A DNA stretch of 64,000 nucleotides, from the NCBI GenBank assembly GCA_013696965.1, contig JACCXN010000057.1, positions 124,001 to 188,000 on the forward strand, written 5' to 3'. This DNA is from Bacteroidota bacterium (GTDB taxonomy: Bacteria > Bacteroidota > Bacteroidia > JACCXN01). The translations under genes were made by a program, and so were the position numbers. Below the pieces are notes generated by a model. That model did no database searches. It saw only the letters and a list, made by a program, of their open reading frames with translations, and was not told the DNA's origin. Positions 1-9,657 of this stretch are shown piece after piece. The number at the start of each line of letters is the position of its first letter. The first letter of the stretch is position 1.

Positions 1-3000
1 ATGTTTGTCCCGAACTCCATAAATAAGAATTACCTCCTGTTGCTGTAAGAATAGCTGTTTCCCCTTCACAAATAGTTTGATCAACGCCTGCACTTGCAGT
101 TATTGCAGCACCAAATGTAATGTTAACTGTATCAGAAACTGTACAGGTATATACATTTGTTGCGGTAACCCAATAAGTTCCTGATGTTGTAATTGTTTTA
201 GTGCTGTTTGTTGTCCCGTCATTCCATTGTAGATTAGTTCCTGGTTCTTGAGGACCTGGATTCAGTACATAAGATGTTGGCCCGCAAATAGAGGTATCTG
301 CGCCTAAGTTAACCGTTGGTACTGGAAGAATGGTTATTTCAACAGTACTGGTAGTGTCATATGCAGCACATACACCTAAAGCCTGAGCTGATACCACTGC
401 TCTAAAATGAGTGGAGGTATATAGGGGTCCGGTTCCATAAAAAGTAGAGGTGGAGCCTAAGCCAGTAAGATTTGAGAAATTCACTCCTCCATCTGTTGAT
501 GCTTGCCATTGAATTGCCCCTGTAGATCCTAATAATTGTAAAATTGTACTGTTTCCACCGCACATCATTGTGTTTCCTGCGCTAATGTTGCCTGCATTAC
601 TTTGTGGTTGTTCCCCAATTCTAATGTCATCAATGGCTATATTATCTCCAAATTTACTTACTGCAATAAATGCTACCCTTACCGATGTTGAATTAGAAAG
701 ATTAGAGAGACAAACTCCGAATTTTTTCCAACCAGGAGTAGTGTAGTTAGCATTATACCTTGATAATTTCGCAATAGTGTCTGACCAGGTATTCCCCCCA
801 TCATAGGATAAGCAAACATAAAGGCTATCACGGTTAAAAGCGTATGCATTGTTTTGGCTCATATAAAATTCAATTCCAGGATTGCTTAGTACTGTCAAGT
901 TTAAACAAGGTGAAAAAAAGGCAGAACTTACTCCAGGGTCAAAATAATTGGAATTGAACAATAAGGTACCATTGGGCGAAAAAGGTGCAAGGGTAGGATT
1001 GCTGATTGTTCCTGTTTTAAATTCCCAAGTACCATTCCCTGACATCTGGCTAATTATCCAGTTTGTTGTTGTTGTATTAAAATTAACAGTGGATGGAAAA
1101 AGTGAAATGTTGTTACTGCTAATTGTAGAAGGATTCATGCTATTATTAGTAGTGTCATAATCAGCCAAAACAACTGTATTTGCATTAAATGTAAAGTTCC
1201 CTTGATTATTAAGCATATCTAAGGAGGTTGTAACCTGAACAACCATTGTATCAAGGGAGTTAATAATTCCAGAGGTCAAAGCAACAGAATATGTTGTATT
1301 AACCGGTCCGCTAACAATTACATTTAGGGTTGCATTATTAACAGAAAAATCAATTGGATTAAAACTCATGTTTTTAATTGCAACGCTAACAATTTCATTT
1401 GCAGAATAACAATTAAGGGAAATTGGTGTTACAAGCCTAACTGCGCCAATATCTGTTCCTACCGCCTCCAGTAGTTTGATATCATCCAAATGGAGTTCAT
1501 AGTTTTTTGTATCAAGTGTAGTGCCGTTTGTAGCATAAAAACCTATAATAATATCCTGATTTACATAACCAGATAAATCAATATATTGTTCCTCTAAAAG
1601 TGGAGTAAGATTGGATGAGGCATTATAAGTTGCAATTGTAATCCATGATAATCCACAATCTGCCGAAAGTTTAACTTCGAGTTTGTCATCCGTTCCCATT
1701 GTTGAGGGTTCAGTTAAAGAATTTGCCTGGGTTACAGCTATCTTAAATTTAAGAAGTGTATTTGGGGTGGCTTTTATTTTCGGCCCTATTAACCATTCAT
1801 ATTTATTGGTAGAAGATAAATTCACCGCAGCGGTAATGTTGGTTGATGATCCAAGTCCTGTTACCTCAACCCATTTTGCATTTATTGCAACAGGAGTTAC
1901 TGCTCCCTGGGCTTCCTTCCAATTGGGAAATATGGTTGTTAAATTTGAACCGTTATAACCCGTAAAATCTACAAAAAGTGGTAAAGAAGTAGGTGCCGTA
2001 AATGTTCTTTGGGCAGAAAACAGCAGGGAATCGTTATTCATGTTTCCATCACCTGTTATATCTGTTTTAGCCTGAATGGCATAAGTGCCGTATATAGATA
2101 AATCTGCATTAGTGGTTACTGTTACAAGCAGGAAAGAATCGGGTAAAAGAATGCCTGAAACAATATTTGATGTAAAGGATTGATTTATTGGTCCGTTAAT
2201 TACTACTTCAACATTCAAAGGATTTAGCGAAAAATCAACAGTATCAATACCATGATTTTTAACTCTTACAACAATTGTTTCATTTGCTGTAAAACATTCT
2301 TTGGAACTTGAAGGTGTAGGAATTGAAATGGCTCCCATATCAATTGGAAAATAATCCTTGATGAGAATATTATCAATATGAAAATCGTAATTTTCAACAT
2401 TAGCAATAGATCCGTCAGTAGCATAAAACCCCAACATTATCAATTTACCATTAAAACTACCTAAATTAAAGTTAAATGCTTGCAAAGAAGTTGTAAGATT
2501 CGAAGCTGCGTTAAATGTATGTATTGTAAACCATGTTACTCCGCAATCATCAGAAACTCTCAGTTCAACTTTGTCATCGGATCCCATTGCAGAAGGTGTG
2601 CTGAGTGTTGTGTAGGCTGTTATGCCAGCATTAAAGCTTATAGTTGTTACTGTAGTGGCAGGGAACAATTTACTTACAATCCATTCATTCTTATTTGTAG
2701 AATGCAGCCGAACCTTTGCAGTTTGATTCGATACTCCACCAACTCCTGTTTGAGAAGACCATAATGAATTTGTAATAACCGGTGTTGTTGCGCCTACACC
2801 TTCTTCCCATGCTGGCCAAAGTGCGTTTATGTTATTTCCGGTAAAACCGGTAAAATTTACTTCAAGTGGCAGAAAGTTAGTGTTTTCAACATTTACACTG
2901 ATTTTTAAAGTGTCATTGAGTGAAACCATATCTCCAGATAATACAGTGTAACCCGTAAATTCATAAATTCCTCCAAAAGAAATTATGTAGTTAGCTGCAA

Positions 3001-6000
3001 CAGTGGTGTCAATTGTACTTCCTGAACTAAATATCCCGGTATTTAGATTTATTGCAGGAAATGTTGCAGGGTTAGGTCCTGTAACAGATGAGTTAAGAAT
3101 CAGATTATTTGTACTTAAGTCAATATCGAACCCATAATTGCTGATCCTGAAAGTAACATTGCTGGTCATTCCCGGGCATGTTCCTGGTGCTATTAATGCG
3201 GATACGCCAACATCTTTTGAAATTGGCGTTCCATCAAATTCATCAGCTCCGATATCTGTATTTATTCCTCCTCCATTTACCGATCCCATTGGACCTGGCC
3301 TGTCATCTCCGTCTTTATCAGTATTTATTGCCGCAATTACAGCTCCTCTTGATTCAAGATTGGAAGCTGTAGTATAAAAAGATGAATTTATGCTTAAATC
3401 ACCTAATGATGGATTTACAAACAGTGAGGAAGCCGGCACATTGACAGGGGGTTCAAAATAAGAAGAATTATCACCAGAAGATATTGATTTCCATTGGGAA
3501 AGTGATGTGTTTCCGGTTCCCCATTCACCCATTGCATTCACATTGTTAGAAAAATAAAAGTTGTTGTTAGAGGTGCTCGAGTTCCAGGAAGCTGAAGGAG
3601 TACTCGCATTATTTCCTATGGCATAATTGGTTGAGGTACCCCCTGTTCGAACATTATAAAACAGATTGTTCCTTAAAGTAATAGCAGAGGTATTGGATCT
3701 TAAAAAACAATATGTTTTAACAGATCCTGAACTAATGCCACCTCCAATAAAAACAGAATTATAATAGTATTTTGAGCTTGAAAAAGCTGAATTATCCCAT
3801 ATTCCACGAATAACCACCAAATTTGTTCCTGTAGTATTGGATAGCGATATCATATTATTAGCAACTGTCCAATTACCTCCGTTTACATGAATTCCTGTAA
3901 GCGCACAAGAAGCTGAAGAAGATGTATTTCTTAATCCATATATATTATTCAGAGAAATATTTCCCCCTGAAGTGTTTGTTGAAACACATATTGCATTGGA
4001 GTATGTCCCCGCGCTGGCATGTGTAGGCCTCAAATTAAAAATTGTATTGCCAGAAATCAGTTGATTAACTGTTGAGGAGGATGAATAAATCCCCAAAACG
4101 GCTGATGTTATAGAGTTTGTGGTTGATGAGTTTGAATACAAATCATGAATGCTATTGTTTGTTATTGAAATGGATCCTGATCCTGAATTTATTATACCTC
4201 TTGTGGAATTGCCAACACCAGATGCAGAATTAACAAGATTAGCAATGCTGTTGTTGTTAATGTTAATGGTTGATGAAGAGGATGATAAAATACCTGTAAT
4301 TAGTCCTGTTCCTGAGCTGGTAATTGAATTTGCAGCAATTTGATCTCCAATAATATTGGTTAATAAATTTACTCCTCCACCTGTAATATTAATACCTGCA
4401 AAAGAAACAGCTCCTGTTGATGTTAAAGAAATATTTTGAATTACATTACCTGAAACGGTAGAACCAGTGTTTGCTGTGGATACAACAATTCCTGTAAATT
4501 GAAAATTACCTGAATTTACCCATGGTAAACCAGATGCCCCTAGATTACTTCCACCTATAAAATTCCCGCTTATTACATTGCCTGATGAATTTGCACCAGG
4601 AATAAAGTTAATTGCTGTTTGAGCCGCACTAGGGGCAGTTGAAAGGGTGTTGTAAAAACTGTTTCCGCTAATTTCCCAGTTATTTCCATTTCCTGTGGAA
4701 GTAATATTTATTCCAATGGAATTAAAGTTGAAAATAGAATTGTTTTTCAGAATGTTCCCACTATTTGCTGAAGCTACTGTTCCTAGGGAATATATTGCAG
4801 TACTTATTAAAGCATTTACATCACTTCTGTCCCTAATGTTGCAACTTTCAATTGTATTGTTGCTGTTTCCTGTTGTTGTATTGCTTGTACCAAAAAGTAT
4901 GTTTCCTGATCCGGAAGTGGATGTATTGGTGTTTTGGCTTTCTATGTTTAAATAAGATAAAGTGTTGTTTGTGGCACCATTGATAAAGCGAAAAACAGGA
5001 CCAAACGTGGTAACAGATCTGGTATTCCTAATTGTCCATTCTTTAACTCCGCTACCACCTGGTCTGCCATCAAAAAACAAATTACTAACACCGTTAAATG
5101 TAATTAAGGAGGCGTTTGTTCCTGGATCACCAGAAGTAACACGGTTTGTAACTCCTGTTGCTGGTCGAATGGTTGCAGTATAATTTCCCCCGTCAGTTGT
5201 CAACGAATTAAAAACAATTGGAAAATTTTCACCACTTGTTCCATCATAATCTGATTGTAATTCAAAAATCACATTTCCAGTTAAGGTGGAACTGTTAAGA
5301 ACATTCGCTATCTGGGTTAATTTTTGATAATCTAATGAGCTGCTACCAACATAATATAATCCGCCTGCGAGTAGGGGTGGGGGAGCGCAAACCAGCGAAA
5401 TGTTATCAATAGCAGCTGCAGGATTATTTCCAGTGGTATTATCGTTTTGCCAGGTGAAAATTAACCTGCCCGTAGAAGATGTGGTACTATTACCGGCTAC
5501 ATTACCAGGAATATTAATAGTAACGTTTTGATAGGATCCTTGTATATTGTAAATACCCAATAGAACTGCTCCGGGAATGGAGGTATTAGGTGAAATTGGT
5601 GATCCTGCACTTGGAGTAACAGATGTAGGTGCAAGCGATACAAGCATTGCATGGCCTGTTTTTCCCAATCCTCTCCAATCAAAACTAAGTGTTATGTTTG
5701 ATTCTCCCGCAGGGAAAATTACATCGTAATATATGTGAGTTGTAGAATAAGTATAGCTATAGTTGTTACTCGCACCTCCATCACTGGATATATAAGCTGT
5801 GCGTGCTCCTCCGGAGGAGGGTTGAGTGGCCGTTCCTAAAACCCATTGATTTGCTTGAGTTCCATTTACTATTGTCCAACTATTTGATGAAAATGTTGTT
5901 CCTGTTTCAAAACCTCCGTTTGCCACAGGATCTATTAAAATACTCTGACTGCTTACAAATTTCGAAATACAGATTAGAAATAACAGAACTACCGTATTTT

Positions 6001-6040
6001 TGTTGGACTTTTGTAAAGAAGAAAAAGTAAAAATTAGCAT
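1..6040 (-). CDS. Giant secreted beta-helix / jelly-roll / Ig-like surface protein (5' part, runs off left edge)
   Basis: The reverse strand stays open from an ATG at 6040 to base 1, more than 2,000 codons. Residues 1-33 form a signal peptide ending near VSSQS. From about residue 310 to 880 the protein is Asn/Ser/Gly-rich, with repeating N-x-I-x-x-N/S turns typical of right-handed parallel beta-helices. A DIGADEFDG motif follows near 930. Two similar modules come next (about 1050-1220 and 1350-1520), each a jelly-roll opening with VxFTGxxG and containing SDDCGVTW or SADCGLSW, separated by CARDB-like linkers. A further jelly-roll (about 1620-1800) leads into Ig-like repeats with CEGETAILTATGG near the edge. 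This order is common in Bacteroidota surface proteins exported by the T9SS; the sorting domain would lie beyond base 1. An in-frame ATG at 6067 is an alternative start, but it lengthens the signal peptide unusually. Role inferred: adhesion or surface layer. Confidence 0.88.
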   Translation of the reverse strand, partial: MLIFTFSSLQKSNKNTVVLLFLICISKFVSSQSILIDPVANGGFETGTTFSSNSWTIVNGTQANQWVLGTATQPSSGGARTAYISSDGGASNNYSYTYSTTHIYYDVIFPAGESNITLSFDWRGLGKTGHAMLVSLAPTSVTPSAGSPISPNTSIPGAVLLGIYNIQGSYQNVTINIPGNVAGNSTTSSTGRLIFTWQNDNTTGNNPAAAIDNISLVCAPPPLLAGGLYYVGSSSLDYQKLTQIANVLNSSTLTGNVIFELQSDYDGTSGENFPIVFNSLTTDGGNYTATIRPATGVTNRVTSGDPGTNASLITFNGVSNLFFDGRPGGSGVKEWTIRNTRSVTTFGPVFRFINGATNNTLSYLNIESQNTNTSTSGSGNILFGTSNTTTGNSNNTIESCNIRDRSDVNALISTAIYSLGTVASANSGNILKNNSIFNFNSIGINITSTGNGNNWEISGNSFYNTLSTAPSAAQTAINFIPGANSSGNVISGNFIGGSNLGASGLPWVNSGNFQFTGIVVSTANTGSTVSGNVIQNISLTSTGAVSFAGINITGGGVNLLTNIIGDQIAANSITSSGTGLITGILSSSSSTININNNSIANLVNSASGVGNSTRGIINSGSGSISITNNSIHDLYSNSSTTNSITSAVLGIYSSSSTVNQLISGNTIFNLRPTHASAGTYSNAICVSTNTSGGNISLNNIYGLRNTSSSASCALTGIHVNGGNWTVANNMISLSNTTGTNLVVIRGIWDNSAFSSSKYYYNSVFIGGGISSGSVKTYCFLRSNTSAITLRNNLFYNVRTGGTSTNYAIGNNASTPSASWNSSTSNNNFYFSNNVNAMGEWGTGNTSLSQWKSISSGDNSSYFEPPVNVPASSLFVNPSLGDLSINSSFYTTASNLESRGAVIAAINTDKDGDDRPGPMGSVNGGGINTDIGADEFDGTPISKDVGVSALIAPGTCPGMTSNVTFRISNYGFDIDLSTNNLILNSSVTGPNPATFPAINLNTGIFSSGSTIDTTVAANYIISFGGIYEFTGYTVLSGDMVSLNDTLKISVNVENTNFLPLEVNFTGFTGNNINALWPAWEEGVGATTPVITNSLWSSQTGVGGVSNQTAKVRLHSTNKNEWIVSKLFPATTVTTISFNAGITAYTTLSTPSAMGSDDKVELRVSDDCGVTWFTIHTFNAASNLTTSLQAFNFNLGSFNGKLIMLGFYATDGSIANVENYDFHIDNILIKDYFPIDMGAISIPTPSSSKECFTANETIVVRVKNHGIDTVDFSLNPLNVEVVINGPINQSFTSNIVSGILLPDSFLLVTVTTNADLSIYGTYAIQAKTDITGDGNMNNDSLLFSAQRTFTAPTSLPLFVDFTGYNGSNLTTIFPNWKEAQGAVTPVAINAKWVEVTGLGSSTNITAAVNLSSTNKYEWLIGPKIKATPNTLLKFKIAVTQANSLTEPSTMGTDDKLEVKLSADCGLSWITIATYNASSNLTPLLEEQYIDLSGYVNQDIIIGFYATNGTTLDTKNYELHLDDIKLLEAVGTDIGAVRLVTPISLNCYSANEIVSVAIKNMSFNPIDFSVNNATLNVIVSGPVNTTYSVALTSGIINSLDTMVVQVTTSLDMLNNQGNFTFNANTVVLADYDTTNNSMNPSTISSNNISLFPSTVNFNTTTTNWIISQMSGNGTWEFKTGTISNPTLAPFSPNGTLLFNSNYFDPGVSSAFFSPCLNLTVLSNPGIEFYMSQNNAYAFNRDSLYVCLSYDGGNTWSDTIAKLSRYNANYTTPGWKKFGVCLSNLSNSTSVRVAFIAVSKFGDNIAIDDIRIGEQPQSNAGNISAGNTMMCGGNSTILQLLGSTGAIQWQASTDGGVNFSNLTGLGSTSTFYGTGPLYTSTHFRAVVSAQALGVCAAYDTTSTVEITILPVPTVNLGADTSICGPTSYVLNPGPQEPGTNLQWNDGTTNSTKTITTSGTYWVTATNVYTCTVSDTVNITFGAAITASAGVDQTICEGETAILTATGGNSYLWSSGQT

Positions 6041-6067
6041 GATTTCGTTTAGTTTGAAATTAATCAT

Positions 6068-6570
6068 CTGGCAAAGTTCCGCCTTAAAAAATTAATATAT
6101 GTTACACTGTTTTTTAATTAGTTACATCTTTCACACATTACTTTTTTTTAATTAAAATGGTACAAGGTCCTCCTTAATAAAAGAGATGAAAGAAAGGGAA
6201 ATAGTTAGAGAATAATATTTTATTCCTCGGTTAAACATTGATTTTCTATTTAAATTAAATAAATATTCCGTTAAATAAAGAAAATTATTGTAAATATATC
6301 TAAAAATTACCTAAAATAATTAAAATAACCCAATTAAAAGGGTAGTTTTTAGGCAGAGATAAAGAATTGGTCGATATTCGTAATTTTATTATTCATGAAT
6401 TAAGGAAAAAAACGGATAAAAATTTAAAAATAACAGGTTGATATTTTGTTATGTGAAAAGCCATTTTAAGGCTTGTTAATACTGTGTTTTTTGAAAAAAT
6501 CAGCAGTCAATTTTTTTCGCTTATTCTATTAAAGAGTAACTATAATATATGCAATTCAATTTCTCAATAA
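6068..6570. other. AT-rich intergenic region, no gene seen
   Basis: About 500 bases of very AT-rich sequence lie between the divergent adhesin and ogt genes. I see no coding frame with sensible composition and no clear terminator or RNA. It presumably holds both promoters, but no clean TAnnTTTG box was found close to either start. Confidence 0.5.
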
Positions 6571-7116
6571 ATGAAACCACAAAATAGAATAACAATAACC
6601 CGATTTGCAACTCCAATAGGTGAAATGATAGCAGGTGCCACAGATGAAGGGCTACTATTGTTCGACTTTAGCAAAAGAAGGATGATAGATTCAGTTCTAA
6701 ATCGGATCAGAATTTTTCAAAAGGCTGAATTAATTGATGGATACCATCCTCATTTCAATGCATTAAAGGAGCAATTCAAAGCATATTTAGCAGGAGAAAG
6801 AATGGAATTTCAACTCCCACTGTTATTTTCCGGAACTCCTTTTCAAATAAGGGTTTGGAATGAGCTAACGAATATACCATATGGCAGAACAAGGTCTTAC
6901 AAACAACAGGCCATGGCACTGGGAGATGTAAAAGCAATTCGTGCTGTGGCAAGGGCTAATGGAGAAAATTGTTTTGCCGTTCTTGTTCCCTGCCACAGAG
7001 TAATTGCAGAAAATGGGGATTTAACCGGATATGCAGGAGGACTGGCAAAAAAGAAATGGCTTTTGAATTTTGAACGAAAAAATTCTGCGAAAGAATTGCA
7101 GGGTTCATTATTTTGA
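6571..7116 (+). CDS. ogt: Methylated-DNA--[protein]-cysteine S-methyltransferase
   Basis: Suicide repair enzyme that moves the methyl group of O6-methylguanine (or O4-methylthymine) onto its own cysteine, in the cytoplasm. The C-terminal catalytic domain is complete: the helix-turn-helix segment around IPYGRTRSYKQQA, then the active-site motif PCHRVI with Cys141, then the GYAGGLAKKKWLL tail. At 181 residues it matches ordinary Ogt size and has no Ada-type N-terminal regulatory domain. The ATG at 6571 gives a normal N-terminus. It stands alone and is followed by a strong terminator at 7231. The assignment is firm; Ogt versus MGMT naming is arbitrary. Confidence 0.95.
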   Translation: MKPQNRITITRFATPIGEMIAGATDEGLLLFDFSKRRMIDSVLNRIRIFQKAELIDGYHPHFNALKEQFKAYLAGERMEFQLPLLFSGTPFQIRVWNELTNIPYGRTRSYKQQAMALGDVKAIRAVARANGENCFAVLVPCHRVIAENGDLTGYAGGLAKKKWLLNFERKNSAKELQGSLF

Positions 7117-7230
7117 GAATAATGAAAGGGCAGGGTTGAATTTTTTCAAAAAATGAGAATAGTAAATAGAAATTTATAAAAACTTTTTTTCTTTTTAAAT
7201 TTATTGAAATTGGGAGAAGTGCATAAAAAT

Positions 7231-7264
7231 AAAAAAGCCGACATTAAGAATAGTCGGCTTTTTT
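7231..7264. terminator. Rho-independent terminator after ogt
   Basis: Perfect 12-bp stem: A6-GCCGAC at 7231-7242 and GTCGGC-T6 at 7253-7264, with a 10-nt loop. It has a run of A on one side and T on the other, so it could work in both directions. It lies 115 nt after the ogt stop. Confidence 0.9.
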
Positions 7265-7391
7265 AAAGTCGTAATTGGAAGCACTAAGGATCAAAAGCAT
7301 TAAGCTTTGTTTTGTTATTTTTTTTAGCCGATTTTTCTTATCTTTAAGTTAGTTATGAATTAACCTTTATTACATTTAAGAATAAAAGACG

Positions 7392-7862
7392 ATGAGCTAT
7401 TGGATTAAAATAATCATTTTTCTTGCCCTTAATTTCGGGGCACTAGTAATCGGAAGCTTTTTTACTGGCCCTGGAGCTTCTTCTGAATGGTACCAAAGCT
7501 TAAATAAGGCTCCCTGGACTCCTCCAGGTTTTGTATTTGGTCTGGCATGGTTTACCATAATGCTCTGTTTTAGCTTTTTCATGGCAAATATTACGGAAGA
7601 AAAGCAAGCATTAGCCCTGAATACTATACTTATTGCATATGCGCTCCAATGGCTCTTTAATGTAATTTGGAACCCGCTTTTTTTTAAATTGCAATTACCT
7701 GCTTTGGCTCTAATTGATATAAGCTTACTTTTTCTAGCAGTAACCTATTTTGTTTTTATAGGTTTTAAGCATTCCATAGTTAATGCATTGTTGATTCTTC
7801 CTTATTTCCTATGGCTTGTTATTGCTGTTTCTTTAAATGCATTTATTGTATTAATGAATTGA
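7392..7862 (+). CDS. tspO: TspO/MBR family membrane protein
   Basis: Tryptophan-rich sensory protein homologous to the mitochondrial translocator protein; family members bind porphyrins and sterol-like ligands and act in the membrane. The 156 residues fit the family (about 150-160). Five hydrophobic helices are visible. The signature PWTPPGFVFGLAW lies near residues 40-53, and the conserved WNxLFF element appears as NVIWNPLFFKLQ. The 3' end converges with a possible gene remnant on the other strand at 7843. The substrate in this organism cannot be read from the sequence. Confidence 0.93.
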   Translation: MSYWIKIIIFLALNFGALVIGSFFTGPGASSEWYQSLNKAPWTPPGFVFGLAWFTIMLCFSFFMANITEEKQALALNTILIAYALQWLFNVIWNPLFFKLQLPALALIDISLLFLAVTYFVFIGFKHSIVNALLILPYFLWLVIAVSLNAFIVLMN

Positions 7863-8029
7863 TTTGCTCCTGGTCTAATTTTGTAACTGATCCGTTATCC
7901 TCTCCATTAATTCCTCATGAAGTAATAATGGTATCAGGTTTATTATCATAAATATCTGTTTCAAGGCTTGGACCCGTAAAAAGGACTATTTCTTCTTTTA
8001 GTTTTTCTGCTTCTCTTTTTTAGGTTGTG
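7843..8029 (-). pseudogene. Possible remnant of an unidentified coding sequence
   Basis: Reading the reverse strand from 8029 to 7843 gives a coding-like string (EKLKEEIVLFTGPSLETD, then YDNKPDTII). A TGA interrupts it, and it continues in the same frame as GINGEDNGSVTKLDQEQ before a TAA at 7843. There is no usable start, and a stop lies just upstream of 8029. The residues look like real protein rather than translated AT-rich spacer, so I read it as the decayed 3' end of a gene. The family is not recognised. It overlaps the last codons of tspO on the opposite strand. The rest of the tspO-to-aldehyde-dehydrogenase gap (8030-8189) shows nothing. Confidence 0.35.
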
Positions 8030-8189
8030 CTAATTTTAATGATTTTTTAACCACACAAAAGTGGGGACATTCCAGAAGCAGGAAAAGTGTTTTTATTTCA
8101 GGTTTTTTACAACTCATGTAAAAAATGTACAACTTGCACTTTTTTACTTTTAGTCCTAACTTCAAAAAAAGTCTTTAAAACAATTTTAC

Positions 8190-9545
8190 ATGAAATTTCA
8201 AAGTATTAATCCATTTTCAGGTCAAGTAATTTCAACTTTCGATGAGCATTCCGAAGAAGAAATAAAGGAAATTTTGATAAATGCAGAGGTTGCTTTTCAA
8301 AATTGGCGTGCTTGGCCAATTCATGATCGTTCCAAATTAATGCTAAAAGTTGCAACTATTTTGCTTGAAAATATAGATACCTATGCTCGTACAATTACAT
8401 TGGAAATGGGTAAGCCAATAAATGAGGCCCGAGCAGAAATAAAAAAATGTGCATGGGTTTGCGCCTATTATGCTGAAAAAGCGGAACATTTTTTAGCCGA
8501 TGAAATAATTGAAACCGATGCCCAGGAAAGTTTCGTATGTTATGACCCTCTTGGATGTATATTAGCAATTATGCCCTGGAATTATCCTTTCTGGCAAGTA
8601 TTTCGTTTTGCTGCTCCTACACTTATGGCGGGGAATGTGGGCTTACTAAAGCATGCTACTTCTGTTTTAGGCTGTGCAAAACATATTCAGGAAGTTTTTG
8701 AAAAAGCGGGTTTTCCTAAGGGCGTTTTTCAAAATCTATTTATTAATCATCAAAAAGTAGAAAGGCTAATTGAAAGTCCTGTAGTAAAGGCCATTTCCCT
8801 TACAGGTAGTGAAAAGGCAGGCTCTGAAGTGGGCGCTATTGCCGGTAAAAACATTAAAAAAAGTGTACTAGAATTAGGGGGAAGCAATGCTTTTATTGTT
8901 TGGGATGATGCAAATATTGAACAAACTGTTAAAATAGCACTGACAGCAAGAATGCAAAATGCAGGACAAAGTTGTATTGCAGCCAAAAGGTTTATTATTC
9001 TGGAAAATGTTTTTGATGCCTTTGTTTCTAAATTCATTGATGAACTCAAAGGGTTTAATACAGGTAATCCTTTGGATGAAAACACGCATATTGGCCCCAT
9101 GGCAAGAAGGGATCAGGCTGAAAAACTTCAGGAACAGATTTTGAAATCAAAAGAAATGGGTGCGAAAATTATATATGGGGGAGAACAAATTGGAGCATTT
9201 CACTATCCCACTGTAATGATAAATATTAAGCCCGGGATGCCAGTTTTTGATGAAGAAACCTTTGGGCCAGTTGCAGCCATGATTAAAGCAAAAAATGAAG
9301 ATGAAGCTTTTGATCTCGCAAATAAAAGCCCTTTTGGTTTAGGAACATCCTTATTTACTAAAGACATTGAGAGAGCCAAAAAGTGCATAGGCAGAATAAG
9401 CGATGGAGCTTTTTTTATAAATGAACTTGTAAAATCAGATCCTCGCTTGCCTTTTGGAGGAACTAAAAGCTCCGGCTATGGAAGAGAACTTTCAAAAGAA
9501 GGTGTTTTAGAATTTGTAAATATTAAAACAGTTTATGTAAAATAG
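8190..9545 (+). CDS. Aldehyde dehydrogenase, succinate-semialdehyde dehydrogenase type
   Basis: NAD(P)+-dependent oxidation of an aldehyde to the acid. Sequence style is closest to bacterial succinate-semialdehyde dehydrogenases of about 450-460 residues (Sad/GabD-like). Visible landmarks in order: MPWNYPFWQ (cofactor and substrate cleft), LTGSEKAG (Rossmann loop), LELGGSN with general base Glu228, GQSCIAAKR with catalytic Cys262, and EETFGPV. The protein is full length and intact. It is monocistronic and converges with the membrane gene at 9658; no GABA or 4-hydroxybutyrate genes are adjacent, so the natural substrate is inferred only. Confidence 0.9.
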   Translation: MKFQSINPFSGQVISTFDEHSEEEIKEILINAEVAFQNWRAWPIHDRSKLMLKVATILLENIDTYARTITLEMGKPINEARAEIKKCAWVCAYYAEKAEHFLADEIIETDAQESFVCYDPLGCILAIMPWNYPFWQVFRFAAPTLMAGNVGLLKHATSVLGCAKHIQEVFEKAGFPKGVFQNLFINHQKVERLIESPVVKAISLTGSEKAGSEVGAIAGKNIKKSVLELGGSNAFIVWDDANIEQTVKIALTARMQNAGQSCIAAKRFIILENVFDAFVSKFIDELKGFNTGNPLDENTHIGPMARRDQAEKLQEQILKSKEMGAKIIYGGEQIGAFHYPTVMINIKPGMPVFDEETFGPVAAMIKAKNEDEAFDLANKSPFGLGTSLFTKDIERAKKCIGRISDGAFFINELVKSDPRLPFGGTKSSGYGRELSKEGVLEFVNIKTVYVK

Positions 9546-9657
9546 CCATGCACAACCCTTCACAAATAGAAAGGATGCATTTCTATTCCAATGGTTTTAC
9601 TTGTTTTAATGTGAAAATTAATAAAGGAAGCTTTAATAACTGTCTTTATATGAGGAA

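Noticed and set aside
1683-5183. Several plus-strand frames inside the adhesin region
   Set aside because: All are shadows of the long reverse-strand gene, whose repeats create open complementary frames.
9564-9588. Hairpin AATAGAAA/TTTCTATT between the aldehyde dehydrogenase and the membrane gene
   Set aside because: Only 8 bp, all AT-rich but two, with no T run. Not a convincing terminator.
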